From Lutibacter maritimus (lineage in GTDB: Bacteria > Bacteroidota > Bacteroidia > Flavobacteriales > Flavobacteriaceae), in the NCBI RefSeq assembly GCF_900116115.1, contig NZ_FOZP01000006.1:1-64000 (forward strand): DNA of 64,000 nucleotides. The letters run 5' to 3'. Made by a program: the position numbers and the translations under genes. Numbering within the stretch: position 1 is the stretch's first letter; every line of letters begins with the position of its first letter. Under the pieces are notes generated by a model, which was not told the DNA's origin, did not search any database, and saw only the letters and a program-made list of their open reading frames with translations. Shown here piece by piece: positions 39,166-51,535 of the stretch.

Positions 39166-40518
39166 TTATTGGTTTAGTTCAACAGCGTTTCCGTGACCTC
39201 TATAGAGTTTTAATTCGTCTTGTAATTCAACTTCTATTATTGTTACGTACTTATCTAAATTTTTCTGGTTAGGAATTTCAATTCTTAAAATCCCAGGAAT
39301 ATTATTCCAAGCTGCTCCGCCATTTCTTTCAAAATTTAAGGTTTGATTATTTCCTAAAACTTTAATAGATTTAACTTTGTTTTGAATTCCTTTTAATGAA
39401 ATGTAATTTTTAGGAGCATCAAATAAACATAAGTAAATTTTAGTTTCGTCTTTACTTAATAATGTTGGTCCGTAAAAATGCCCGTATGGTAAACCCGCTT
39501 TAGAATTAAACACTGCTGTTTCGTATTTTTTAATCCATTCTCCTAAAGCTTCTAAACGTTCAACTTGCTCTTCAGCAATAGTTCCATCAGGTTTTGGACC
39601 AATATTTAACAATAAATTTCCTCCAGAAGCAATTACTTCAACAAACGTTCTTACAATTTGTGATATAGGTTTGTAATTGGTATCGGTAGGATAATATCCC
39701 CAATTATCATTCATTGTCATACAAAATTCCCAAGCTCCTTCAGGTCTCACAACTGGAATTCCTTGTTCAGGGGTACTATAATCGCCATGTGTTTTTAATC
39801 TAGAGTTTACAATTACTTTAGGATTCCAAGCTAATAAAGAGTCTTTTAAAGATTCTGCCCTCCATTGTTCGCTAGATTTTTCCCAGTCGCCATCAAACCA
39901 ATACAAATCTGGATTAAAATTAGTGCTCAATTCTTTTAGTTGATTATTATTAAACTTAATAAAACGTTGCCAAGGTGATAAGAATTTCTGATTTTTTTGT
40001 GGATAATTTTTTCTTGTATCAGGACGAGGAAAAACCACCTCATAATCTGGATGTGACCAATCACATAAAGAATAATACAATCCAACTTTTAACCCTTCAT
40101 TTCTTAAAGCAGTAACATAAGGTTGTACCAAATCTTTTTTAGCAGGTGTTTTTTCTCTTACATTTAACTTGCTAAATTTTGTATCCCATAATGCTACACC
40201 ATCGTGATGTTTAGTAGTAAGCACTGCATAACGCGCACCTACTTTTTTAAATAATTTTGCCCATTCATCTGGCTTATAATTTTCGGCTGTAAATTCTTTA
40301 CCTTGTAACATATAATCTTCATAAGAAATTCTTTTATGATACATAGACCAAGATTCTCCGATTCCTTTTACACCATAATATCCCCAGTGAATAAAAATAC
40401 CTAATTTAGCATCTTTAAACCATTCTAAACGTTCTTCTTTAGTTAATTTAGTTTCTTGAGCATTTATTTGATAGCTAAATAGAAATAAAATTATTAGTAC
40501 TGTATTTATACCTTTCAT
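39166..40518 (-). CDS. GH29 alpha-L-fucosidase
   Basis: 450 residues; signal peptide (1-20, ending INAQ). The (beta/alpha)8 barrel has WFKDAKLGIFIHWGYYGV near 28-45, TTKHHDGVALWDT near 105, and DLYWFDGDWE with the nucleophile Asp209. A C-terminal beta-sandwich follows from about 355. The set suggests the broad-specificity GH29-A type. In this locus it would remove core or antennary fucose from N-glycans; the linkage is not decidable. It follows the GH20 gene by 3 bp and precedes a GH92 gene by 3 bp. Confidence 0.93.
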   Translation of the reverse strand: MKGINTVLIILFLFSYQINAQETKLTKEERLEWFKDAKLGIFIHWGYYGVKGIGESWSMYHKRISYEDYMLQGKEFTAENYKPDEWAKLFKKVGARYAVLTTKHHDGVALWDTKFSKLNVREKTPAKKDLVQPYVTALRNEGLKVGLYYSLCDWSHPDYEVVFPRPDTRKNYPQKNQKFLSPWQRFIKFNNNQLKELSTNFNPDLYWFDGDWEKSSEQWRAESLKDSLLAWNPKVIVNSRLKTHGDYSTPEQGIPVVRPEGAWEFCMTMNDNWGYYPTDTNYKPISQIVRTFVEVIASGGNLLLNIGPKPDGTIAEEQVERLEALGEWIKKYETAVFNSKAGLPYGHFYGPTLLSKDETKIYLCLFDAPKNYISLKGIQNKVKSIKVLGNNQTLNFERNGGAAWNNIPGILRIEIPNQKNLDKYVTIIEVELQDELKLYRGHGNAVELNQ

Positions 40519-40521
40519 TTT

Positions 40522-42852
40522 TTAATCGATTAAAATTTCATCAATAAACAACCAAGTATCTCCACCTTCTGGAGTATTTTTTAAATTAGTTGCAATCACT
40601 TTTACATATTGTGCATTTTGAGCTGAGAATTCAATTTTGAATTCTTTTAACTCTGAACCCGGATTTTTAGCATAAGCTCTTTCTACATTTCCAACCCGTT
40701 TGTAATCTTTACCATTTAATGAAACAAATACCTCAATTTTTATTGGATAATATATTCCTGGACCTTGATTTTCCATAGAGCCAACTGTTACTTCACTAAT
40801 TGAAGTTTCTTTTTCCAAATCAATTACAACTTCCATATCTTTTCCTAACCAAGCTTGCCACTGACCATCATGAAAATTTTTGGTACCTCTTAATGTATTT
40901 ACCAAAGTAAATTCACCTGCACCTTGATAGTTATCATTATAAATTTCTTTATAAGAAACTTTTTTACCAACAGCTTTATGAAATTTAATAGTTTGATTAA
41001 ACTCCTTTCCTATTGGCTGATTATTTTCAAATAAAGAAGCTTTTAAATTTGTAGTTTCTGTAATTTTAATTGGTTCTGAATATTTTTTTGATGTGCTATT
41101 TAAATCAGTTCCATCTATTATATATCTTATATCTGAATTAGGAAATTCATTTTTTAGCAATACTTCTACTATATTTTCCTCTAACTTTATTTGAGTATCT
41201 GCAGTTACTAAATAGGCACTTTTTGCATAATTAATATCTAACAACTCATATCTTTTAAACATAGAAGTAATTCTGTTAGTAAAATAATTCCAATCTCTTA
41301 ATTCTTTTGGGGACCAAAGCGCTTCTGACAAAGCAGCTAATCTTGGAAAAATCATATATTCTGAATGTGATTCCGTTTGTATTTGTTCTGACCAAAGATT
41401 TGCCTGCCCTCCTAAAATATGTTTTTTTTCTGCTTCGGATAATTCTTCTACAATTGGATCAAATTCATATACTTTACTTAAAGGCGTATAACCTCCCCAA
41501 GCCAAAGGTTCTTCATTTTGAGGACCTTGATAATGATCAAAATAACAATGAGAACCTGGCGTCATAATTACATCATGACCTTGTTTTGCCGCTTCTACAC
41601 CGCCTTTTACTCCTCTCCAACTCATAACTGTTGCTTCTGGCGCTAAACCGCCTTCTAAAATTTCATCCCAACCAATTAAACTTTTACCTTTTGAATTAAT
41701 AAACTTCTCCATTCTTTTTACAAAATAACTTTGTAATTCTTCAACATTTTCAAGTTGTTCAGTTTTCATTCTTTTTTGGCAATTCGGACATTTTGCCCAA
41801 TTTGTTTTTGTTGCTTCATCACCACCAATATGAATGTATTTTGAAGGAAATAATTCAATAACTTCTAGCAATACATTTTCTAAAAACTCAAATGTTGAAT
41901 CTTTTCCTGCACAATAAATTTCTGTTATTGGCCAAACACCACCTGAAGGAACACCAATTGGTGTTTCAAAACAAGACAACTCAGGATACGAAGCTATTGC
42001 GCTCATAACGTGTGCTGGCATTTCTATTTCAGGAATAACTTCTATACCTTTAGCTGTTGCATACGTTACAATTTCTTTAATATCTTCTTGAGTATAAAAT
42101 CCTCCATAAGTAGCTTCATCTTCTGGTGTAGTTACTCTTCTACCATCCCAATGCAAATCTTCTTGATCCAATCTAAATGCACCAACTTCTGTTAATTTTG
42201 GATATTTTTTTATTTCAATTCTCCAACCTTGATCATCTACTAAATGAAAGTGCAAAACATTCATCTTTAGCATTGCTAAACGATCAATGGTTTTTTTGAT
42301 ATATTCCTTTTTGAAAAAATGACGTGCAACATCTAAATGAAGACCTCGATATTGAAAACGAGGTTGATCCTTTATTTCCATAACTGGAATAATCCAATTC
42401 GCATTTGATACTTTTTCTTTACTTTCAATTTCAACAGGCAATAATTGACGAATAGTTTCTAAACCATACATAAAGCCTTTAGCGTCTTTTGCTGAAATTG
42501 TAATTTTATCTGGAGCAACAGTTAATTGATAGGCTTCATTATTTAAATTATTGTCTAAAATAAACTCAACATAATTATTTGTTGGCGCTTCTTTTGTTAC
42601 TTCTAAATTCCAATTTTCTGTATTTTTAAACTTCTCTAATAATATATTTGTTATTACTAAATCATCCTTAAAATTAACCACAAATTTTGTGTTTTCTGTA
42701 AATTTAAACACACCTTCTCCTAGTGTAAATTCAACTGGCTGTGGTATTATTTTAATATCATTTTCTGTAAAAACTTTAGCCTGCTTACCGCAAGAAAAAA
42801 GTGACACAAATACCATTATTGCTATGATTTTTGAAAATCCTAATCTTTTCAT
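40522..42852 (-). CDS. GH20 beta-N-acetylhexosaminidase lipoprotein
   Basis: 776 residues; lipobox SLFSC (about residue 21). GH20b domain (about 30-165), catalytic barrel from about 170 with RGLHLDVARHFF, HLVDDQGWR and HIGGDEAT holding the substrate-assisted pair Asp345-Glu346. A CPNC zinc-finger-like pair follows it, as is common in the family. A FN3-like linker region and a C-terminal F5/8-type-C-like beta-sandwich (about 640-776) end WLFIDEILID. It would remove terminal GlcNAc (or GalNAc) from antennae or split the chitobiose core. An array of 11-bp repeats ends at its start codon. Confidence 0.95.
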   Translation of the reverse strand: MKRLGFSKIIAIMVFVSLFSCGKQAKVFTENDIKIIPQPVEFTLGEGVFKFTENTKFVVNFKDDLVITNILLEKFKNTENWNLEVTKEAPTNNYVEFILDNNLNNEAYQLTVAPDKITISAKDAKGFMYGLETIRQLLPVEIESKEKVSNANWIIPVMEIKDQPRFQYRGLHLDVARHFFKKEYIKKTIDRLAMLKMNVLHFHLVDDQGWRIEIKKYPKLTEVGAFRLDQEDLHWDGRRVTTPEDEATYGGFYTQEDIKEIVTYATAKGIEVIPEIEMPAHVMSAIASYPELSCFETPIGVPSGGVWPITEIYCAGKDSTFEFLENVLLEVIELFPSKYIHIGGDEATKTNWAKCPNCQKRMKTEQLENVEELQSYFVKRMEKFINSKGKSLIGWDEILEGGLAPEATVMSWRGVKGGVEAAKQGHDVIMTPGSHCYFDHYQGPQNEEPLAWGGYTPLSKVYEFDPIVEELSEAEKKHILGGQANLWSEQIQTESHSEYMIFPRLAALSEALWSPKELRDWNYFTNRITSMFKRYELLDINYAKSAYLVTADTQIKLEENIVEVLLKNEFPNSDIRYIIDGTDLNSTSKKYSEPIKITETTNLKASLFENNQPIGKEFNQTIKFHKAVGKKVSYKEIYNDNYQGAGEFTLVNTLRGTKNFHDGQWQAWLGKDMEVVIDLEKETSISEVTVGSMENQGPGIYYPIKIEVFVSLNGKDYKRVGNVERAYAKNPGSELKEFKIEFSAQNAQYVKVIATNLKNTPEGGDTWLFIDEILID

Positions 42853-42894
42853 TTTATCTAAATTTTATCTAAATTTTATCTAAATTTTATCTAA
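42852..42894. repeat. Tandem 11-bp repeat before the GH20 start codon
   Basis: The unit TTTTATCTAAA (plus strand) occurs three times in full and once nearly in full, filling almost the whole space between the manA stop and the GH20 ATG. On the coding strand the unit AGATAAAATTT ends directly in the ATG, so copy number sets the leader length and the A-rich ribosome-binding context. Confidence 0.9.
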
Positions 42895-43874
42895 TTAACT
42901 GATATATACTTCTAATAATTCTGACTTTTCGCTTGCAATTAATTGGTATTCTTTTAAAATAGCTGGTATTAAAACCGTTTCGCCTTTCAATAATTTAACT
43001 TCTTCAAAATCATCATTTTTTATGGTAATCTCACCTTCAACACACATATAAATTATAAATGAATCTTTATTGGTATTGTTTACATTTAACACTCCATTTA
43101 TTACAATTATATTTGTTGTAAAATATTGACAGTTTACTATTGGAGATGATGCGTTTAACTCCTTAACATACGTTGTTTTATATTCATTTTGCGCTGAATA
43201 ATCAATTGCATCTAACGCTAATTCTGTATGAAGTTCCCGTGAATTTCCCTCATCATCTAATCTATCCCAATCATAAACTCTGTACGTAATATCACTTGTT
43301 TGTTGAATTTCAGCTAATAAAACTCCAGCACCTATTGCATGAATTCTTCCAGTAGGAATAAAATAAACATTTCCTTTATGTACCTTTTCTTGATTTAAAA
43401 TTTCTAACAATTTCTTTTCTTCAAGATGTTTTACATACGCTTCTTTTGAAGTGTTTTTATTAAAACCTACAATTAAATTCCCTTCAGTTTCCGCCTGCAT
43501 AACATACCACATTTCAGTTTTACCAAATGAATTATGACGTTCATTTGCCAGTTGATCATTGGGATGTACTTGAATACTTAAAGCTTCTTTAGCATCAATA
43601 AATTTTATAAGAAGTGGAAAATTATTCCCAAAGGCTTTATATACTTTTTCACCTACTAATTCAGCTTTATAAGTACTTAATAATGTTTTTAAAGATTTAT
43701 CTTTTAAGGCACCATTACTTACTATTGAAATATTTCCATCAACATCTGAAACTTCCCAACTTTCACCTATATCATTTCGTGTAGATTTTTTATTAAATAA
43801 TGTTTTCAGCTTTTCTCCTCCCCATATTTTCTCTTTTAAAATTGGATTGAATTTTATTGGATAATTTATATTCA

Positions 43875-43875
<1 letters not shown>
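42895..43875 (-). CDS. manA: Class I mannose-6-phosphate isomerase
   Basis: 326 residues, no signal peptide, cytosolic. Cupin-type type I PMI of the short Bacillus-like form: IWGGEKLKTLFN near 15-26, zinc ligands in SIQVHPND (about 98-105) and GKTEMWYVM, and FIPTGRIHAIGAG. It interconverts mannose-6-phosphate and fructose-6-phosphate, linking the locus to glycolysis and explaining the expected mannose kinase. Its start ATG (43875) shares a base with the stop of the GH2 gene, so the two are coupled. Only repeats lie between it and GH20. Confidence 0.94.
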
Positions 43876-47033
<3,158 letters not shown>

Positions 47034-47042
47034 TTATAAAAC

Positions 47043-48062
47043 TCAATTGTCCCAAGACATTTTAAATTGCGCATCCTCCATTCTATTTCCATTTTCTTCA
47101 TCATAAACTGCGTAATTAAACCCAGAACGCAAACTGTAACCAGCGTGTTCTCCATGTTTATTTACGGCAATAAAACCAACTTGTAAATATTCCATGTCTT
47201 TATGATTTTTGTGCTTGTTGTAAATGCGCTCAACAATTTCTTTACAAGCTTCAAAAGGTGATTTTCCTTGACGCATTAACTCCACAACCATGGCACTTCC
47301 AGCGGTTCTAATAACTGCTTCACCCAAACCAGTAGCTGCTGCTGCGCCAACTTCATTGTCTAAAAACAATCCAGCTCCAATAATTGGAGAATCACCTACT
47401 CTACCATGCATTTTCCAAGCTGCTCCGCTTGTAGTACAACCACCAGAAATATTTCCATCTTCATCAATCACCAACATTGAAATTGTATCATGATTTTCAA
47501 TATTAATAACTGGTTTGTATTTAGATTCTTCCAACCATTTTTTCCAATCTTTTTCAGCTTCAGGTGTTAATAAATTTTCTTCAACAAAACCTTCAGATAA
47601 AGCAAATTGAAGTGCTCCTTGTCCCGATAACATTACGTGTGGTGTATTTTGAAGTACTTTTTTTGCTACTGAAATTGGATGCTTAATACCTTGTAAAAAT
47701 GATACCGAACCACAATCACTGTTATGATCCATAATACAAGCATCTAAAGTTACTTTACCTTCTCTATCTGGAAAGCCTCCGTAACCTACACTTCTAATAG
47801 TTGGATCTGCTTCTGGTATTTTCATTCCTGCTTCAATAGCATCTAATGACGATTTTCCACTTTTTAATGCCTTCCAAGTGGCTTCATTTGCTGGAAAACC
47901 GTGATTCCAAGTAGAAATAATTAGCGGCTTTTTTGGATTTTTAATTCCTGTTTTTTTAGTAGAAATTTCCTCTTTTTCAGTAAGTTCTTTACAACTTAAA
48001 ACAGTACTAATTCCTATAGTTCCTAAAGTGGCTTTTTTTATAAAATCTCTTCTGTGTGACAT
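47043..48062 (-). CDS. Glycosylasparaginase (N4-(beta-N-acetylglucosaminyl)-L-asparaginase)
   Basis: 339 residues of the Ntn-hydrolase fold. The N-terminus combines a twin-arginine motif (RRDFIKK, 4-10) with a lipobox (VLSC, Cys24), so a Tat-exported lipoprotein is likely. The precursor is cut before the catalytic Thr193 in NHDTISML; CTTSGAAWKMHGRVGDSPI follows, very like Elizabethkingia glycosylasparaginase. It hydrolyses GlcNAc-Asn after proteolysis of the glycoprotein, and classically does not accept core-fucosylated substrate. It sits between GH92 and GH2 genes. Its presence beside a PNGase gives two different amide-cleaving routes. Confidence 0.95.
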   Translation of the reverse strand: MSHRRDFIKKATLGTIGISTVLSCKELTEKEEISTKKTGIKNPKKPLIISTWNHGFPANEATWKALKSGKSSLDAIEAGMKIPEADPTIRSVGYGGFPDREGKVTLDACIMDHNSDCGSVSFLQGIKHPISVAKKVLQNTPHVMLSGQGALQFALSEGFVEENLLTPEAEKDWKKWLEESKYKPVINIENHDTISMLVIDEDGNISGGCTTSGAAWKMHGRVGDSPIIGAGLFLDNEVGAAAATGLGEAVIRTAGSAMVVELMRQGKSPFEACKEIVERIYNKHKNHKDMEYLQVGFIAVNKHGEHAGYSLRSGFNYAVYDEENGNRMEDAQFKMSWDN

Positions 48063-48072
48063 AAACTTGGTT

Positions 48073-50313
48073 TTAATTATACACTTTTGAACTTGTTGCC
48101 ATCGTGTTTTTTACATTTTTATTCGGAAGATTTCCCATTGTTAAGATCAATGTTCCTCCATTCATTATTTCTGAATGTTTGATATAATTTCGTTCAATTA
48201 GTTTACCATTTAATTTAATAGTTTGAATGTATTTATTTTCAAAACTATTGTTCATAGTTTCAATTGTAAACTTTTTTCCATTTTCTAAATTTAAAGTTGC
48301 CGAATCTATAATTGGCGAGCCAAAAGCGTAAATACCTTGTGCTGGATTTACAGGATAAAAACCTAAAGCGCTAAACACATACCAAGACGACATTTGTCCA
48401 CAGTCCTCGTTTCCACAATGTCCGTTTGGTTCATTTTTATATTGTGTTTCTAAAATTTCACGCACCAATCCCTGTGTTTTCCAAGGTTTTTCAATGTAAT
48501 TGTATAAATAGGCTACATGATGACTTGGTTCATTTCCGTGTGCATATTGCCCAATCATTCCGGTACTAAAAATTGGTAATTTATCTTCTGGAAGTGGATT
48601 TAGTGAAAACATGGTATCTAACTTTTTTTCAAACAATTCATTTCCTCCAATAATATCAATTAAATCTTCAATATTATGTTGTACAGACCAAAAGTATTGC
48701 CATGCATTACTTTCACAAAAATATGGTGTATATTCTTTTGGTATAAAATCTTTTACAAACTCACCATTTTTTAATTTTGGGCGCATAAATGTACTTTGAG
48801 AATCGTACACATTTCGCCAATTTTCGGAACGTTTTAAAAACGTATTATAATCTTCTGTTTTACCCAAAGCTTTTGCAAACTGTGCAATACACCAATCGTC
48901 ATACGCATATTCTAATGTTTTAGAAACCGACCAATTTTCATGGTGTTCATCAACAGGAACGTAACCTAGCTCCATATATTCATCAATTTGTCTGGAATTG
49001 TCTGTTGCACTTGCAATACAAGCTTCAAAAGCAAGCTCAATATCAAAATTTTTAATTCCTTTAAAATAAGCATCTACAATTACTGGAACTGCGTGGTAAC
49101 CAATCATCATGTTTGTTTCATTTCCTTGCATAGACCAAACTGGTAATAAACCAGTTTCTTTGTAATGTGCTAACAAAGAATTTATCATATCTGATGTTCT
49201 TTCTGGATGCAGAATAGTGTATAATGGATGCGCCGCTCTGTACGTATCCCAAAGTGAAAAAGTATCGTATCTATTAAAACCATTAGCTTTTTCGATACTA
49301 TCATTAGCTCCTTTATAATTCGAATTATGATCACTTAATAAAGTTGGTGCTAACATAGATTGATACAACATTGTGTAAAAAATATGTTTTTTGGTTGTAT
49401 CATTTGTTGAAATTTCAATTTTACTGAGTTCGTTTTCCCATTTTGCTTCTGCTTGTTGTTTAATTTCATCAAAATTAAAATCAGGAGCTTCAATTGCTAA
49501 CGATTTATGAGCTCCTTCAATATTTGCTGAAGAAATGCCCGTTTTTAAAATAATTTGTTCGCCTTCAATAGTTGCATACTCTAAAATAATTTTGGTGTTT
49601 TTTGCAGTTACTGGTGAAGTTGTTAACGTATCATTTTTAAATAATTGATATGTTTTAAATGGTTTAGAAACTTTAATTACAAAATATACACGTTGGTCTT
49701 TTGCCCAACCAGTAGATTTTCTGTACCCTTCAATAGTTGAATTATCAACAACATTTAAATACGTTTCTGTTGGACTGTCCCAATTTAATGCATACCCTAA
49801 ATCAATATGAATTTCTGTTTTATCGTCTTTCGGAAAGGTATATTTATGAATTCCAGTTCTTTCAGTAGCTGTTAATTCTGCTTTAATACCATAATCTAAC
49901 AAATCAACTGAATAATAACCTGGCGAAGCAGTTTCTTTATCATGTGAAAAACTTGAAAAAGGTTTGAAACTATTTTTTTCAATTCTTTTTGAAAATTTAC
50001 TATTGGTTGGCATTACCAAAATATCATACAAATCTCCTGCTCCGGTTCCTGTTAAATGCATGTGTGAAAACCCAGAAATAATAGAATCTTGGTAATAATA
50101 ACCCGCAATTCTGTCCCAACCAGGAATGCCAATATCTGGACTTAATTGTATCATTCCAAAAGGGACTGTTGCTCCCGGATAGGTATTTCCAGGACCATCA
50201 GTTCCAATAAATGGGTTTACATAGTTTGTTAATTTCTCACTTTTTGCATCTGGTTTTGAACAACCAAAAAGAATTCCAAATAGAATGATATATATAAGTC
50301 CAAAATACTTCAT
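48073..50313 (-). CDS. GH92 alpha-1,2-mannosidase-type lipoprotein (HGNEP subtype)
   Basis: 746 residues; lipobox LFGC near residue 18. GH92 start YVNPFIGTDGPGNTYPGATVPFG, then GYYYQDSIISGFSHMHLTGTG, SLWDTYRAAHPL, YAHGNEPSHHVAY (His592, Glu595) and GNEDCGQMSSWYVFSALGFYPV. The His-Glu pair in HGNEP is the one linked to alpha-1,2 specificity in Bacteroides enzymes. It is a close paralogue of the GH92 gene at 55502-57757. It is 6 bp after the GHL10-like gene. Confidence 0.94.
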   Translation of the reverse strand: MKYFGLIYIILFGILFGCSKPDAKSEKLTNYVNPFIGTDGPGNTYPGATVPFGMIQLSPDIGIPGWDRIAGYYYQDSIISGFSHMHLTGTGAGDLYDILVMPTNSKFSKRIEKNSFKPFSSFSHDKETASPGYYSVDLLDYGIKAELTATERTGIHKYTFPKDDKTEIHIDLGYALNWDSPTETYLNVVDNSTIEGYRKSTGWAKDQRVYFVIKVSKPFKTYQLFKNDTLTTSPVTAKNTKIILEYATIEGEQIILKTGISSANIEGAHKSLAIEAPDFNFDEIKQQAEAKWENELSKIEISTNDTTKKHIFYTMLYQSMLAPTLLSDHNSNYKGANDSIEKANGFNRYDTFSLWDTYRAAHPLYTILHPERTSDMINSLLAHYKETGLLPVWSMQGNETNMMIGYHAVPVIVDAYFKGIKNFDIELAFEACIASATDNSRQIDEYMELGYVPVDEHHENWSVSKTLEYAYDDWCIAQFAKALGKTEDYNTFLKRSENWRNVYDSQSTFMRPKLKNGEFVKDFIPKEYTPYFCESNAWQYFWSVQHNIEDLIDIIGGNELFEKKLDTMFSLNPLPEDKLPIFSTGMIGQYAHGNEPSHHVAYLYNYIEKPWKTQGLVREILETQYKNEPNGHCGNEDCGQMSSWYVFSALGFYPVNPAQGIYAFGSPIIDSATLNLENGKKFTIETMNNSFENKYIQTIKLNGKLIERNYIKHSEIMNGGTLILTMGNLPNKNVKNTMATSSKVYN

Positions 50314-50319
50314 AAATTA

Positions 50320-51438
50320 CTATTTCAAACTTTCTTTTGTTTCTTTAATTGCTTTTAAATACTCTGGTGCAATTGCATTACCATCAAAAAATGTGATTCC
50401 TTTAGCGCCATTTTCTTTTGCTAATAAAATTGCTTGTTTAAATTCATCTACAGTTTTAAAATCTGGCATATAAATTCCTGTATTAATGCCAATTCCTTTG
50501 TCTTTTACATCTTCAACACCTTGTTTGGTGGCAAAGCCAATCCAATCTATCTCTTCATTATAAAAACCGTGATAAATCATTGGATAAACCTCGTTAATTG
50601 TCCATTTATCCCAACGTTGACGTACCATGTGATCTGCCATTTCTGGATAAGGGAAAACGGCAGCTGTTAAGTTTTTGTTGTATTTATGCACAATTTTATA
50701 CGCATCATTTACCACATTTCTAACTGCATTTAAACGGAATTGTTTCCATTCCATATCAATGTCTGTATCTTTAATATTTCTTGGGTTTTTATGATGTGTT
50801 TTTTCAAATTCACTAACACAAACATCACAGTAACAAAAATCGAATTCTGGCAATTCTTCATCTTGTACTAAATCGTATTTTGGTAGCAAACCAATTGGCA
50901 AGAAAATATCTGAGAAACGAATGTAATCTAAATGTACACTTTCAATACCATCAACTTTTGCTAAACCTTCAACCAAGCTTAAAACGTGGTTGCGAGATCC
51001 TTCTCTAGTTGGGCATAACCATTGGTAATAACCAACATACGGACGCGTATCAAAACACGACTTTCCTTCTCTACTAACAGCGTACCATTCTGGATGTTTT
51101 AGTGCAATAGTGTCTCCAGGACGATTCATTGCCATAATCCACGCGTGTACTTTTAATCCCTTTTCTGTAGCAATTGGTGTAATTCTTTTTAACAATTCTG
51201 GATCGGTTCCTGTGTTGATTAAAACCTCATCAATTCCTGCAGATTTATATTTTTCAAACTCTTGTGCATATTCTTCGTTCGATTTTTCATTATTTGCAGT
51301 AGTCCAAACGCCAAATTCAAAAGAATTTTCTGTTTTAACCTCTTCTGATATAGAATTTTCAACTTTATTTTTATCTGTTGTATCACAAGAAAAAATACTT
51401 AATATCAGTGCAAAAAAAAGTAATTTTTGTAGTTTCAT
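50320..51438 (-). CDS. GHL10-like TIM-barrel lipoprotein of unknown activity
   Basis: 372 residues; lipobox SIFSC near residue 18. The body (about 40-365) looks like a (beta/alpha)8 barrel of the glycosidase-like family-10/GHL10 type: FEFGVWTTANNE, GIDEVLINTGTD, KVHAWIMAMNRPG, WLCPTREGSRNHV, ESVHLDYIRFSD, a CYCDVC cysteine pair and TAAVFPYPEMADH. Acidic residues in the HLDYIRF and NEVYPMIYHGFYNEE strands are candidates for catalysis. No GH18 DxxDxDxE motif is present. No activity is known to me for this group in N-glycan loci. A 97-bp gap separates it from the CBM9-like gene upstream. Confidence 0.7.
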   Translation of the reverse strand: MKLQKLLFFALILSIFSCDTTDKNKVENSISEEVKTENSFEFGVWTTANNEKSNEEYAQEFEKYKSAGIDEVLINTGTDPELLKRITPIATEKGLKVHAWIMAMNRPGDTIALKHPEWYAVSREGKSCFDTRPYVGYYQWLCPTREGSRNHVLSLVEGLAKVDGIESVHLDYIRFSDIFLPIGLLPKYDLVQDEELPEFDFCYCDVCVSEFEKTHHKNPRNIKDTDIDMEWKQFRLNAVRNVVNDAYKIVHKYNKNLTAAVFPYPEMADHMVRQRWDKWTINEVYPMIYHGFYNEEIDWIGFATKQGVEDVKDKGIGINTGIYMPDFKTVDEFKQAILLAKENGAKGITFFDGNAIAPEYLKAIKETKESLK

Positions 51439-51500
51439 ATGTTAATATTTATTATTTTTAATTGGTAATATGTAATTCGCATTTCGACATTGGCGTTTAC

Positions 51501-51515
51501 GACCAAATTTCGGTC
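51501..51515. repeat. Inverted repeat in the 97-bp gap between CBM9-like and GHL10-like genes
   Basis: GACCAAATTTCGGTC is a nearly symmetric hairpin core in the largest internal gap of the enzyme operon (51439-51535). It may be an RNA-processing site, a weak attenuator or a remnant of a dispersed intergenic repeat. No T-run follows on the minus strand, so it is not a typical terminator. Confidence 0.4.
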
Positions 51516-51535
51516 ATGCTCATTTCATAATGTAT

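Noticed and set aside
42852-42894. CRISPR-like array
   Set aside because: The 11-bp units abut each other with no spacers and no cas genes are in the window.
50320-51438. GH18 endo-beta-N-acetylglucosaminidase as identity of the TIM-barrel lipoprotein
   Set aside because: The DxxDxDxE motif of GH18 is absent and the strand motifs fit the GHL10-like group.
51110-51445. 111-codon open frame opposite the 5' end of the GHL10-like gene
   Set aside because: Antisense shadow of a well-supported lipoprotein gene.
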